Shown: positions 55,404-64,000 of the stretch, piece by piece | How the letters are laid out: each line of letters begins with the position of its first letter | Numbering within the stretch: position 1 is the first letter of the stretch | Program-made: the position numbers and the translations under genes | NCBI RefSeq assembly: GCF_947490415.1 | Contig: NZ_CANLGX010000003.1 | Span: forward strand, 327,821-391,820 | DNA: 64,000 nucleotides | Direction of reading: 5' to 3' | From: an uncultured Eudoraea sp. | GTDB lineage: Bacteria > Bacteroidota > Bacteroidia > Flavobacteriales > Flavobacteriaceae | The notes under the pieces: generated by a model | Told to the model about the DNA's origin: nothing | The model's database searches: none | Seen by the model: only the letters and a program-made list of their open reading frames with translations

Positions 55404-57380
55404 TCAATATTTAATTAACTCCAGTAAGGAGTTAAGAAACCTTTCCTTAGGCAGATAATTGTTTTCTAAAGATTTTGCAAATGGCACAGGGGTTTCCAGG
55501 CTTCCAACCCGTTTAACAGGGGCATCCAAAAATTCAAAACACTCTTCCATAACCAGGGCAGATATATCACTTGCAATCCCTCCAAATAAACTATCCTCTT
55601 GTAGAATAATCAATTTACCTGTCTTTTTGACTGATTCAAAAATAGCAAGAGTATCCAAGGGTTGGAGAGTGCGCAAATCTAAAAGATCAGCCTGTATTTC
55701 CGGGTTTTGTTCCAAACATTCCAAAGCCCAGTGAACGCCGGCGCCGTAAGTTACTATTGAAACTTCTTCACCTTCTTTCAATAGGGCGGCTTCTCCAAAA
55801 GGCAAGGTATAATATGCTGATGGAACTTCCTGATATATACTGCGATAAAGTGCTTTGTGCTCAAAAAACAAAACAGGGTTTGGATCATTAATCGCTGTTG
55901 CCAAAAGACCTTTGGCATCATAAGGGAAAGCTGGATAAACTACTTTAAGCCCTGGCGTTTTTGTAAACCAGGCTTCATTGGTCTGGGAATGAAAAGGACC
56001 GGCTCCTACTCCTCCTCCACATGGCATTCTAACTACTACATCCGCATTTTCATTCCACCGGTAGTGGACCTTGGCCAGGTAATTAACTATGGGATTAAAA
56101 CCCGAACTAACAAAATCGGCAAATTGCATTTCCATAACACACTTCATTCCGTTAATTGAAAGCCCCATAGCCGCGGATACAATTGCTGATTCGCAGATAG
56201 GCGTATTTCTCACCCGATCTGTTCCAAAAGCATCAACAAAACCCTCTGTTATTTTAAAAACACCTCCATAATCAGCGATGTCCTGCCCCAATATCACCAA
56301 ATCCTCATGCTTTTCCATTGATTGCTTTAAACTTTCGGAAATTGCATCAACCAGGCGAATATTACGTGTTTCATTATTTGGTTTAATATCTTGATAATCA
56401 AACTCTTTATATACGTCATTTAATTCTTTACTTTCATTAAATTGAACTTGCCCTTCCGCAAAAGCGAGCTGTAGGTTTTCATCTATTTCGTGAATAATCT
56501 CCTTTTTAAATTCAACTTCCATCTCTTCAGAAAGTATTTCCTGGGCGTGCAGATATTCTACATAATTTTCTAAAGGATCCTTGGCTGCCCACTCCTCCAA
56601 TAATTTTTTTGGAACATATTTAGTGCCGCTGGCCTCTTCATGTCCGCGCATTCTAAATGTTTTGAACTCCAATAAAACTGGTCTTGGCTTTTTCCGGATG
56701 CTTTCACAAAGCTCATTAACTTTACTGTAGACCTCAAGTATATTATTACCGTTTATAATATGAGCTTCCATTCCATAGCCCTTGCCCTTGTCAGCTATAT
56801 GTTCACACTTAAACTGCTCTGAAATTGGCGTTGAAAGCCCATAACCATTGTTTTCAACACAAAATAATACCGGTAAACCCCAAACCGCGGCAACGTTTAG
56901 AGCCTCATGGAAGTCTCCTTCACTTGTAGCACCTTCACCGGTAAAAACAGCTGTTACTTTTTGTCTCTTTTTCAGAAGATCAGCCAAAGCAATTCCATCT
57001 GCCACCCCTAATTGAGGACCCAGATGAGAAATCATTCCCACAATTTTGTACTCCTGAGTTCCAAAGTGAAAACTGCGATCACGCCCGTTAGTAAATCCAC
57101 TGGACTTACCTTGCCATTGCGCAAATAATCGAAATAAGGGTATCTCTCGCGTGGTAAATACACCTAAATTCCTATGCATTGGAAGAATATATTCATCTTT
57201 AGTTAAAGCACTGGCAACTCCTATCGAAATAGCTTCCTGACCTATACCGCTAAACCATTTTGATATCTTTCCCTGTCGCAGGAGAATTAGCATTTTCTCT
57301 TCGATCATCCTTGGCTTCAACATAGCACGGTAAAGCTCCAGCAATTTTTCTTTACTAATCCCCTTGCTTAAATATTCCAT
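55404..57380 (-). CDS. Fused branched-chain 2-oxoacid dehydrogenase E1 alpha/beta
   Basis: 658 residues, alpha subunit at ~1-330 (TPP-binding GEGATSEGDFHEALNVAAV...VENNGYGLSTP) fused to beta subunit at ~345-658 (VDAISESLKQSM, ILGQDIADYGGVFKITEGF, RNTPICESAIVSAAMGL). The fused form is common in Bacteroidota. E1 decarboxylates branched-chain 2-oxo acids and passes acyl groups to the E2 lipoyl subunit, giving isobutyryl- and isovaleryl-CoA, the primers of iso-fatty acids. E2 and E3 are not in the window. May also feed the polyketide module. Confidence 0.93.
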   Translation of the reverse strand: MEYLSKGISKEKLLELYRAMLKPRMIEEKMLILLRQGKISKWFSGIGQEAISIGVASALTKDEYILPMHRNLGVFTTREIPLFRLFAQWQGKSSGFTNGRDRSFHFGTQEYKIVGMISHLGPQLGVADGIALADLLKKRQKVTAVFTGEGATSEGDFHEALNVAAVWGLPVLFCVENNGYGLSTPISEQFKCEHIADKGKGYGMEAHIINGNNILEVYSKVNELCESIRKKPRPVLLEFKTFRMRGHEEASGTKYVPKKLLEEWAAKDPLENYVEYLHAQEILSEEMEVEFKKEIIHEIDENLQLAFAEGQVQFNESKELNDVYKEFDYQDIKPNNETRNIRLVDAISESLKQSMEKHEDLVILGQDIADYGGVFKITEGFVDAFGTDRVRNTPICESAIVSAAMGLSINGMKCVMEMQFADFVSSGFNPIVNYLAKVHYRWNENADVVVRMPCGGGVGAGPFHSQTNEAWFTKTPGLKVVYPAFPYDAKGLLATAINDPNPVLFFEHKALYRSIYQEVPSAYYTLPFGEAALLKEGEEVSIVTYGAGVHWALECLEQNPEIQADLLDLRTLQPLDTLAIFESVKKTGKLIILQEDSLFGGIASDISALVMEECFEFLDAPVKRVGSLETPVPFAKSLENNYLPKERFLNSLLELIKY

Positions 57381-57482
57381 ATTTCAACGAATAGATTGTA
57401 GGTGTATTTTGGGTATAAATGTAACAAAATTGACCTCAATAAAACAGTAGAAATGTCCTGCATATTTGCAGGTAATATTTAT

Positions 57483-57490
57483 TAACTTTG
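57483..57490 (+). promoter_or_regulatory. -7 element of the oxygenase gene
   Basis: TAACTTTG overlaps the TTG at 57488 that opens the longest frame. This shows that TTG is not the start and supports the ATG at 57512. Confidence 0.6.
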
Positions 57491-57511
57491 AAACTACTAA
57501 AAACCATAGCA

Positions 57512-58462
57512 ATGAGCAGTATACCCAGCGTAGACCTAAGAGATTATACAAGTGGTGATCCGCAGCGAAAAGAAAAATTCATAAAAGAAATAGGCAGCGC
57601 ATTTGAAAACATTGGTTTTGTGGCGTTAAGCGGTCATTTTCTTTCTGATGACCTGGTTAAGGATTTATATGATGAAGTTAAAAAGTTCTTTAATTTGCCT
57701 CAGGAAATAAAAGATTCTTATGAAATTGAAGGCATTGGCGGACAAAGAGGCTATACCTCATTTGGAAAAGAGCATGCCAAAGGAAGAAAAGAAGGAGACT
57801 TAAAAGAGTTTTGGCATTTTGGGCAGTTCGTTGAAGACGACCCCACCTTGGAAGCGGAATATCCTGAAAATGTCACCGTAAAAGAGCTGCCAGAGTTTAA
57901 TAAAGTTGGCAAAGAAACTTATAAGATGTTGGAAAAAACCGCGAAGTATGTCCTGAGAGCACTGGCAATTCATCTGGATCTTCCTGAAACTTACTTTGAT
58001 GAGTATATTAAAAACGGGAACTCTATTTTAAGACCAATTCACTATCCGCCGATTACGAATGAACCCAAAAATGCTGTAAGAGCAGCAGCTCATGGAGATA
58101 TCAACCTTATAACCTTACTAATGGGAGCACATGGCAGAGGTCTGCAGGTTCAAAACCATAAAGGAGAATGGGTTGATGCGATCGCCACCACAGATCAGTT
58201 AATGATCAATGTTGGGGATATGCTTTCACGCCTGTCAAACGAAAAACTAAAATCAACTGTCCACCGGGTAGTAAATCCCCCACGTGAATTATGGAGCACT
58301 TCAAGATATTCTATTCCTTTTTTTATGCATCCCATAAGTAATATGCCCCTCGATTGCCTTGAAAATTGTATTGATGAAGAGCACCCAAAGCATTTTGAGG
58401 ATATTACAGCAGGAGAGTTTTTGAATGAACGTCTTATTGATCTTGGCTTAATTAAAAAATAA
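57512..58462 (+). CDS. 2OG-Fe(II)-type oxygenase (isopenicillin-N-synthase-like)
   Basis: 316 residues from the ATG at 57512. DIOX_N domain (PSVDLRDY, ENIGFVALSGH) and a double-stranded beta-helix with Fe ligands H194-x-D196 (AHGDINLITLL) and H251 (STVHRVVNP), then the 2-oxoglutarate Arg in TSRYSIPFF. The reaction is an oxidative hydroxylation, ring closure or desaturation on an unknown small molecule. Divergent from the E1 gene with a 131-bp gap. Confidence 0.92.
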   Translation: MSSIPSVDLRDYTSGDPQRKEKFIKEIGSAFENIGFVALSGHFLSDDLVKDLYDEVKKFFNLPQEIKDSYEIEGIGGQRGYTSFGKEHAKGRKEGDLKEFWHFGQFVEDDPTLEAEYPENVTVKELPEFNKVGKETYKMLEKTAKYVLRALAIHLDLPETYFDEYIKNGNSILRPIHYPPITNEPKNAVRAAAHGDINLITLLMGAHGRGLQVQNHKGEWVDAIATTDQLMINVGDMLSRLSNEKLKSTVHRVVNPPRELWSTSRYSIPFFMHPISNMPLDCLENCIDEEHPKHFEDITAGEFLNERLIDLGLIKK

Positions 58463-58568
58463 TTTATTACTTTAAATAAAAGTATGTAACTAATTTTATT
58501 TCAAAAACATATCATATTTTTTATTTTCAAATATTGTATGTTTTACCAATAAATATAATTGTCTTGAA

Positions 58569-58898
58569 ATGGATTTAAAAGATCAATTAAAGAACTTATT
58601 CCCTGAACACATCTCATCAGAAGAGGAAAAAATTACGGAGAAGAAGCGCGAAGTATGGCTTCAGGAAGAGCCCATAATTTGTAAATACGAAAAAAGAAAA
58701 GGTAAGCCGATCACTATTTTGGAAGGGTATAACGGAGCTGAGCAAGATTTTAAGAAATTAGCGCAGGATTTAAAGAAAAAATTAAGTGTTGGAGGGTCAT
58801 TTAAAAACGGTTCTATCATAATTCAAGGGGACTACAGGGACAAAATTATGACCCTGCTTCAGGAAATGGGCTTTAAGACAAAACGAGTTGGGGGTTAA
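58569..58898 (+). CDS. SUI1/eIF1-like translation factor (YciH type)
   Basis: 109 residues. The C-terminal SUI1 domain (~50-109) with RKGKPITILEGYNG, DLKKKLSVGGSFKNG and IIIQGDYRDKIMTLLQEMGFKTKRVGG is complete. Bacterial YciH proteins bind 30S subunits and check start-codon choice. Preceded by an acidic N-terminus. Single gene. Confidence 0.95.
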   Translation: MDLKDQLKNLFPEHISSEEEKITEKKREVWLQEEPIICKYEKRKGKPITILEGYNGAEQDFKKLAQDLKKKLSVGGSFKNGSIIIQGDYRDKIMTLLQEMGFKTKRVGG

Positions 58899-58979
58899 CT
58901 TGGGGGTGCTTTTATCCTGCTGAACAAGTGAGATAATTTATTTTTATAAAATTACACAGGTTTTTCTGTTAATTTGTTT

Positions 58980-59008
58980 TTGTTTTTTTCGATTAAATGT
59001 TACTTTTA
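58980..59008 (+). promoter_or_regulatory. Possible promoter of the DUF1835 operon
   Basis: TTG (58980-58982), 18-bp spacer, TACTTTTA (59001-59008), a near-consensus -7, 27 bp before the ATG. Confidence 0.5.
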
Positions 59009-59035
59009 AACGTTATAAACTAAACAACCTATATA

Positions 59036-59968
59036 ATGAGTTCCCAATTGCATATCACCAACGGGGATAGTTTCACCCAAAAGTTAAAGACACTAAAACT
59101 TAAGGGCGACATAATAACCTGGCGGGAAATGCTTTGTGAGGGTAAAACGGAAACCAATGTGGGCAGTGAATCCTTTTGGAAAACACGTTTTGATTTTCTT
59201 CATAAAAATTATAAGGTTAGTAAATCCTGGTTTGTTGAAAAAACACTAAAAGAATATCGTTCCCTTTGTAATCATAAACAGCAGGATCAGATTATACTTT
59301 GGTTTGAATACGACCTTTTTTGCCAGATAAATATGCTGGCTGTCCTAAGTTGGCTCAAAAAACATCGTCGATATGCCGAAATCTATTTGGTTTGCAGTGG
59401 TGATGAAGACGAAACAAATCGCTTATACAGACTTAATGACTTGAGTGATGAACAACTTTTGAATTCTTATGAAAATAAAGTAAAGCTTTCTCAGAACGAT
59501 ATTGAATATGCAGACTATGTCTGGCAATTGTATTGCAGTGATAATCCCATCCGATTAGAAAATCTAATAGGTTTTGATAATTATCAATTTGATTATCTCT
59601 CAGATGCCATTAAAGTTCACCTCAGAAGGTTTCCTACCATTAAAAATGGTCTAAACGAATTGGAAAATCGCGTCTTGGAATTTTCTCTTCATCAAAAACC
59701 TAAATCTAAAAAGGAGCTGTTAGGTAAACTAATTGAAAATCAAGGGTTTTATGGTTTTGGTGATACCCAGTACGAGCGGGTAATTTCTAGCTTACGACCT
59801 CTATTTTCATCCTTCAACCCGGTAAGACTTACCGCAAAAGGCAAGCAAATTCTCGATGGCCAAACCAATTATTATTCTAAAATAAGAGACAGTGAAGACT
59901 ACCTGGGAGGGGCTTTAAAATATAATTTCTTATATAATACTGAGTCCGACAGAATTTTAAAACTGTAG
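59036..59968 (+). CDS. DUF1835 domain protein
   Basis: 310 residues. The DUF1835 core has the N-terminal HITNGDSFTQKLK strand/loop, REMLCEGKTETNVGSESFW, and WFEYDLFCQINMLAVLSWL. The family is uncharacterised; its nucleotide-binding-like beginning is suggestive. A C-terminal winged-helix-like segment (LTAKGKQILDGQTNYYS) ends the protein. 1 bp separates it from the nucleoside phosphorylase, so they are cotranscribed. Confidence 0.85.
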   Translation: MSSQLHITNGDSFTQKLKTLKLKGDIITWREMLCEGKTETNVGSESFWKTRFDFLHKNYKVSKSWFVEKTLKEYRSLCNHKQQDQIILWFEYDLFCQINMLAVLSWLKKHRRYAEIYLVCSGDEDETNRLYRLNDLSDEQLLNSYENKVKLSQNDIEYADYVWQLYCSDNPIRLENLIGFDNYQFDYLSDAIKVHLRRFPTIKNGLNELENRVLEFSLHQKPKSKKELLGKLIENQGFYGFGDTQYERVISSLRPLFSSFNPVRLTAKGKQILDGQTNYYSKIRDSEDYLGGALKYNFLYNTESDRILKL

Positions 59969-59969
59969 T

Positions 59970-60842
59970 ATGCAGCTGAGTGCATCCGAACTCATTCTTA
60001 ATGCTGACAAAAGCATATACCACCTCAATTTACTTCCCGAAGACCTGGCAGAGACTGTTATCGTTGTTGGCGATCAAAACAGGGTTCCTTTAGTTTCCAA
60101 ATATTTTGACACCCTTGAATTACAAAAGGGGAAAAGGGAATTTATCACACATACCGGTTTGCTTAACGGAACCAGAATCTCTGTTTTATCCACAGGCATA
60201 GGAACGGACAATATTGATATTGTGATGAATGAGCTTGATGCCTTGGTCAATATTGATTTCGGGACCAGAACTATAAAAGAAGACAAAACTAGTCTGGATA
60301 TAGTCAGAATTGGCACTTCGGGCGGAATTCAACCAGATATAGAAACAGATTCTTTTTTATTAAGTGAATATGCCATGGGTTTTGACAATGTGCTTCATTT
60401 CTACGAAAGCGAACATATTCAGTATCCCGAAATGCAACTTGCTTTTATTGATCATACAGACTGGTCTGTGTACAAGTCTATACCCTATGTTGTTGAATCA
60501 GATCTGCAATTAACAGAGAAACTGCGTTCAGACAAGGTTATTTTAGGTATCACCGGCACCAACGTTGGTTTCTATGGACCGCAGGGGCGAAGGCTTCGCT
60601 TATTATTAGAGGATAATGACCTTAATTCTAAATTAAGTTCTTTTGAGTATAATGGAATGAGAATTACTAATCTGGAAATGGAAACATCTGCAATTTTTGG
60701 GCTTGCAAAATTAATGGGACACAGAGCTGCATCGATGAATTGCATATTAGCTAACAGAAGTACCGGAGAATTTTCCAAAGACCCGGTTAAAACCATTGAT
60801 TCCCTTATTAAATATACGCTTGATAAACTTACGGCCTATTGA
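59970..60842 (+). CDS. Nucleoside (uridine-type) phosphorylase
   Basis: 290 residues. PNP_UDP_1 fold: VVGDQNRVPLVSKYFD (phosphate-binding), STGIGTDNIDIVMNELDAL, RIGTSGGIQPD, and MRITNLEMETSAIFGLAKL, the ribose-contact MEME-like motif. It should cleave a nucleoside with phosphate to base and ribose-1-phosphate. Its stop overlaps the start of the next gene by 4 bp (TTGA). Substrate specificity cannot be read. Confidence 0.9.
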   Translation: MQLSASELILNADKSIYHLNLLPEDLAETVIVVGDQNRVPLVSKYFDTLELQKGKREFITHTGLLNGTRISVLSTGIGTDNIDIVMNELDALVNIDFGTRTIKEDKTSLDIVRIGTSGGIQPDIETDSFLLSEYAMGFDNVLHFYESEHIQYPEMQLAFIDHTDWSVYKSIPYVVESDLQLTEKLRSDKVILGITGTNVGFYGPQGRRLRLLLEDNDLNSKLSSFEYNGMRITNLEMETSAIFGLAKLMGHRAASMNCILANRSTGEFSKDPVKTIDSLIKYTLDKLTAY

Positions 60843-61690
60843 AAACTGTAAAAATCGTAGGCGTCCCGGAACATTTTAATTTTCCCTGGCTAATGGCCAT
60901 AGAAGAAGGCGCGTTTAAAACAAGAGGAATAGATCTTGTATGGACAGATGTTCCTGAAGGTACAGGGAAGATGTGTACCATGTTGGAAGAAGGGCAGGCA
61001 GACCTGGCAATTATTCTCACTGAAGGTATTGTAAAAAGTATAACTGAAGGTAATCCTGTAAAAATAATCCAGGAGTATATAGCCACGCCCCTTCAATGGG
61101 GAATCCATGTAGCTGCGGATAGTGAATTCCAAAATATGGCAGATCTACAAAATGCAACTGTGGCAATTAGCAGGTTAGGCAGTGGCAGCCACCTAATGTC
61201 CTTTGTGAATGCCCAATCTAATGGATGGGATACCTCGTCACTTAATTTCCATGTTGTGAATACCCTGGATGGGGCTATAGAAGCCCTGAAATTGGGAACA
61301 GCAGATTATTTTATGTGGGAACACTTTACAACTAAACCTATTGTAGATTCCGGTATCTTCAGAAGAATTGCAGACTGCCCTACTCCATGGCCATGTTTTG
61401 TAATCGCTGCTACTGATTCTTTTCTTGATGATCATAAAGGAACGCTTCTTCATATTTTAGAAGTCATCAATCTTTACACTACGGAATTCAAACATATCCC
61501 CAGTATTGACAGGACAATTTCTAACAAATATGAACAACGAATTGAAGATGTTCGGGAATGGTTAAGCATGACCCAATGGAGCCAGTCACAAATAAGTATG
61601 GAAACAATTGATATCGTTCAGGAATATCTGTATAGACTAGACTTGATAAGTCACAAACTTGAAGTTGATAAATTGATTACCAATGTATAG
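60839..61690 (+). CDS. Periplasmic-binding-fold protein without signal peptide
   Basis: 283 residues, TTG start overlapping the previous stop (TTGA). NMT1/SsuA-like substrate-binding fold: HFNFPWLMAIEEGAFKTRGIDLVWTD, EGQADLAIILTEGI, GSGSHLMSFVNAQ. No signal peptide or lipobox and no ABC permease nearby, so it may act in the cytosol, possibly as a binding protein or thiamine-precursor enzyme-like protein. Overlaps ung by 14 bp tail to tail. Confidence 0.75.
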   Translation: MKTVKIVGVPEHFNFPWLMAIEEGAFKTRGIDLVWTDVPEGTGKMCTMLEEGQADLAIILTEGIVKSITEGNPVKIIQEYIATPLQWGIHVAADSEFQNMADLQNATVAISRLGSGSHLMSFVNAQSNGWDTSSLNFHVVNTLDGAIEALKLGTADYFMWEHFTTKPIVDSGIFRRIADCPTPWPCFVIAATDSFLDDHKGTLLHILEVINLYTTEFKHIPSIDRTISNKYEQRIEDVREWLSMTQWSQSQISMETIDIVQEYLYRLDLISHKLEVDKLITNV

Positions 61691-62342
61691 GTACTTTGCC
61701 CATCTTCTTTAACAATTCATTCGTTTTACTGAAATGTTTGTTGCCGAACCACAGGCCCCTGTTGGCGCTTAAAGGAGACGGGTGACCGCTTGTAAGAATG
61801 TGATGTTTTGAAGTATCAATCAAAGTGATCTTCTTTTTGGCAAATCCGCCCCACAACAAAAATACGAGCCCTTCCTTTTCGTCCGAAAGTTTCCGGATAA
61901 CGGCATCAGTAAAAACTTCCCATCCCTTATTTTGATGACTCCCGGCGCTATGCGCCCTAACAGTTAGCGTGGCATTCAACAACAAAACTCCCTGATCCGC
62001 CCAGTGTTCAAGGTCACCGCTTTTTGGGTATGGTTTCCCAATATCTGTCTCTATTTCTTTAAATATATTTATTAATGATGGTGGATGCCGGATTCCATCT
62101 TTTACTGAAAAACAAAGGCCATTGGCCTGGTTGGGCCCGTGGTAAGGATCCTGGCCAATGATTACTACTTTGGTCGCTTCAAAATTTGAATGGTCAAATG
62201 CAGCAAAAATTTTATTTCCCTGAGGAAAACATGTAGTTGAGGCGTATTCATCTCTAACAAATCGCACCAGTGAATCAAAATAAGGTTGTTGGAATTCAGA
62301 ATGCAGCTGACTCTGCCAGCTTGGATGAATAGAAACGTTCAT
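61677..62342 (-). CDS. ung: Uracil-DNA glycosylase
   Basis: 221 residues, normal family length. Water-activating motif GQDPYHG (63-69, D65) and HPSPLS (187-192, H187) are intact. It removes uracil from DNA in base-excision repair. Convergent and overlapping the binding-protein gene by 14 bp; no clear partner. Confidence 0.97.
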   Translation of the reverse strand: MNVSIHPSWQSQLHSEFQQPYFDSLVRFVRDEYASTTCFPQGNKIFAAFDHSNFEATKVVIIGQDPYHGPNQANGLCFSVKDGIRHPPSLINIFKEIETDIGKPYPKSGDLEHWADQGVLLLNATLTVRAHSAGSHQNKGWEVFTDAVIRKLSDEKEGLVFLLWGGFAKKKITLIDTSKHHILTSGHPSPLSANRGLWFGNKHFSKTNELLKKMGKVPIHW

Positions 62343-62431
62343 TTATTAAAGGACTTATTACCGGTTATAAAATTAAACCAATAATAACCACATTACCAAA
62401 TCATAAATAATATTCCAATCGGTCTGGAAAA

Positions 62432-63496
62432 CTATTTTGAAGTTAAAGGTTCTGATTGTTGAAGGAGAAGGAGCTCATGTTGCTGTTGCCGGTACTTTAA
62501 TGATTCTATATACTCCGCTATTTTTTTTGCCTGGTGTTTAGAATAGGCTTTGTCTGCCCAGCCCATTGCCTCTGCTAAATTATTGTTGCGTTCATTTAAA
62601 ATCGCCAGGTTATAGCAGGCTTTGCTGCTTATTTTTGGATCATTATTTTCCGTTTCCTTTTTCCAAAGGTCTGCTGCCGCCTCCCAATCACCCGTTAAAG
62701 TATAGATTTCTGCCTGTTCAAAATCTGGTGTTCCGCGTACAAAATAATCCCTGGTAATACTATGCTCATAGGGTTGTAATCTGGCACCATAAGAACTTCC
62801 TGTTTGCTTACCCTGTTCTACTATATCTTTTGCTCTGTCTTCTATTGCCTGCAGTGCTTCATATGGATCAAGTCCCTTAGCCGTTGAAATTATCTGATTG
62901 TTAAAAGTAAATTCATCAATAAGCAGCTTATTTGAGGGGTCATAAATCCGCCAGCCGTTTTCAATCAGGGTTTCAAGTGTAATCTGGTGTGCTGCAACTT
63001 TTTCTTTAACCCGTAATAAATTATGTTGATCCATCGTGGTTTTCTTTAAAGATACCCTGGTGTCTGAATCATAATAAGCCATTGAAAAAATAGCATCCAC
63101 CTGATGTTTTTCACATAATGCTTCAACCATGTCCCAGCCTAAATAGGCTCCATTATTATCAGGATCTTTCTCATTTTCCACAATATCCTCCATCAATATG
63201 ATAGTATCAAAACGACTGTCACCAGTAAGTTCATTATATAAACCATTAATTGCGGCATCCCTTGCTTTTTGGGCAAGTTCTTGATTTTCTCTTGAAATGA
63301 GCTGGTGTAGTCCGGTTTGTTCTTTCTCTTCCTTTAAATGTACTTTCCCTCCTATGATCCCTACTCTTTTAATCGTATTGGAAAGAGAAACCGGAGCAGG
63401 CTCTATGGTTAGAATATCAACATTCCTCGTTGTACTGCAACTAACAATAATTGTAAGTAGAAATAGCAGGACAGTACTATTGAAATATCTTCTCAT
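62432..63496 (-). CDS. DUF6340 lipoprotein with TPR-like tail
   Basis: 354 residues. Lipobox IIVSC (C20). A central nucleotide-sugar-like fold is not evident; the DUF6340 pattern (VDILTIEPAPVSLSNTIKRVGIIG, DSRFDTIILMEDIV, VDAIFSMAYYDSDTRVS) is typical of Bacteroidota lipoproteins. The last ~100 residues hold TPR-like helices (FEQAEIYTLTGDWEAAADLWKK, KACYNLAILNERNNNLAEAMGWADKAY). Function unknown. Lies between ung and the divergent mutS2. Confidence 0.75.
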   Translation of the reverse strand: MRRYFNSTVLLFLLTIIVSCSTTRNVDILTIEPAPVSLSNTIKRVGIIGGKVHLKEEKEQTGLHQLISRENQELAQKARDAAINGLYNELTGDSRFDTIILMEDIVENEKDPDNNGAYLGWDMVEALCEKHQVDAIFSMAYYDSDTRVSLKKTTMDQHNLLRVKEKVAAHQITLETLIENGWRIYDPSNKLLIDEFTFNNQIISTAKGLDPYEALQAIEDRAKDIVEQGKQTGSSYGARLQPYEHSITRDYFVRGTPDFEQAEIYTLTGDWEAAADLWKKETENNDPKISSKACYNLAILNERNNNLAEAMGWADKAYSKHQAKKIAEYIESLKYRQQQHELLLLQQSEPLTSK

Positions 63497-63693
63497 CTAA
63501 AACAGCTTTTAGGCTCAGAACTAAATTTAAATCGTTGTTCTATAGTTACTAAACACCGTTTTATATAGGATTATTGCCCTAAATGATAAAATCAGCATGC
63601 CTTTTACCCAGTGTTATTTACATAGTTTTTTCATTCGCGTCATGTTATTTGTACTCATTGCCTAATAGAATTTTCAAAATCACCCCTATTCCA

Positions 63694-63701
63694 TACCTTT
63701 G
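63694..63701 (+). promoter_or_regulatory. -7 element of mutS2
   Basis: TACCTTTG, exact consensus, 19 bp before the ATG at 63721. A TTT in place of TTG at the -33 distance. Confidence 0.5.
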
Positions 63702-63720
63702 ACATCTGCAATTCCTAAAA

Positions 63721-64000
63721 ATGCAAACAATAGATAAAAAAACCTTACAAGATTTAGAGTTCCCTTTAGTATTGCAGCAACTGTCTGACCGCTGCAGTAC
63801 TGAATTAGGAAAGATAGGGGCTGTAGCTATCCAGCCAATATCAGCAAAAGAAGACCTAATAGAAGTATTAGGGCAAACTTCTGAATATCTGTCTTCTTAT
63901 AGCAATGATAATCGGATTCCCAATCACGGATTTGATTCCATAAACAAGGAATTGAAGCTACTTAAAATAGAAAATACAACCCTGGAAATTTCAGGTTTTC
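63721..64000 (+). CDS. mutS2: MutS2 endonuclease (3' part outside the window)
   Basis: The first ~93 residues are visible, open to the end of the window. They start MQTIDKKTLQDLEFPLVLQQL and continue with the short N-terminal helical region found in MutS2 proteins (SDRCSTELGKIGAVAIQPIS). MutS2 limits homologous recombination and rescues collided ribosomes. Identified from the N-terminus only; the ATPase and Smr domains lie downstream. Confidence 0.75.
   Translation, partial: MQTIDKKTLQDLEFPLVLQQLSDRCSTELGKIGAVAIQPISAKEDLIEVLGQTSEYLSSYSNDNRIPNHGFDSINKELKLLKIENTTLEISGF

Noticed and set aside
57488..57511. TTG start for the oxygenase gene
   Set aside because: It lies inside a TAACTTTG -7 box; the ATG at 57512 fits the family start.
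1..64000. CRISPR arrays, tRNA, rRNA, transposases
   Set aside because: None was seen by reading; regular short-repeat arrays and tRNA-like cloverleaves were not found. A dedicated scan was not possible.

Overview
The window looks like a chromosomal segment of a marine-type member of the Flavobacteriaceae (Bacteroidota). It is AT-rich, and many genes are preceded by the Bacteroidota -7 element TAnnTTTG rather than a strong Shine-Dalgarno. Many products belong to families typical of the group: DUF4251, DUF6268, DUF6340, DUF1835, sortilin/BNR-repeat exoproteins, a fused E1 alpha/beta 2-oxoacid dehydrogenase and many short-lipobox lipoproteins. No rRNA, tRNA, CRISPR array, transposase or integrase was seen. 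The first gene (AraC regulator) and the last (MutS2) are cut by the window edges.

Layout. 0-5.5 kb: an AraC regulator, a two-site direct-repeat operator, and a probable target operon (DUF1772 membrane protein, NmrA-like reductase, DUF5367 membrane protein), then a secreted S41 peptidase and an SMP-30-like lipoprotein. 5.7-22.2 kb: two near-identical cold-shock proteins and four DEAD-box-type RNA helicases, interleaved with a cation-chloride-cotransporter-like permease, a lipoprotein cytochrome c, a COG2509-type FAD protein, Dps and a zinc alcohol dehydrogenase. Inside this block (13.6-16.6 kb) is a visibly AT-richer two-gene unit: a large uncharacterised lipoprotein plus a radical SAM enzyme. 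22.2-28.2 kb: two DoxX-like proteins, a sortilin-like exoprotein and a stand-alone FabD, with degenerate dispersed repeats at the gene boundaries. 28.4-29.6 kb: a tandem duplication of a small lipoprotein.

29.7-47.9 kb is mostly envelope and transport genes: an EamA transporter, a Cys-rich sialidase-like lipoprotein paired with TlpA thioredoxin, an orphan FdhF/YdeP-type molybdopterin oxidoreductase, a Bcr/CflA efflux pump, a three-gene operon ending in a second sortilin-like protein, TerC, YceI and small helical secreted proteins.

47.9-54.0 kb is the clearest pathway: an eight-gene minus-strand operon of type III polyketide synthase, methyltransferase, FAD oxidoreductase, ketosynthase, dehydratase, enoyl-reductase-like SDR, acyl carrier protein and a membrane protein. 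A dedicated type II fatty-acid module apparently builds an acyl starter that the type III PKS turns into an aromatic or pyrone lipid, later methylated and oxidised. A fused branched-chain 2-oxoacid dehydrogenase E1 lies just upstream, beyond an OmpA-like lipoprotein and a small lipoprotein. 57.5-64 kb holds a 2OG-Fe(II)-type oxygenase, SUI1, a tightly packed DUF1835 / nucleoside phosphorylase / substrate-binding-protein operon, uracil-DNA glycosylase, a DUF6340 lipoprotein and the start of mutS2.

All functions are inferred from reading the sequence; no database search or computation was run.
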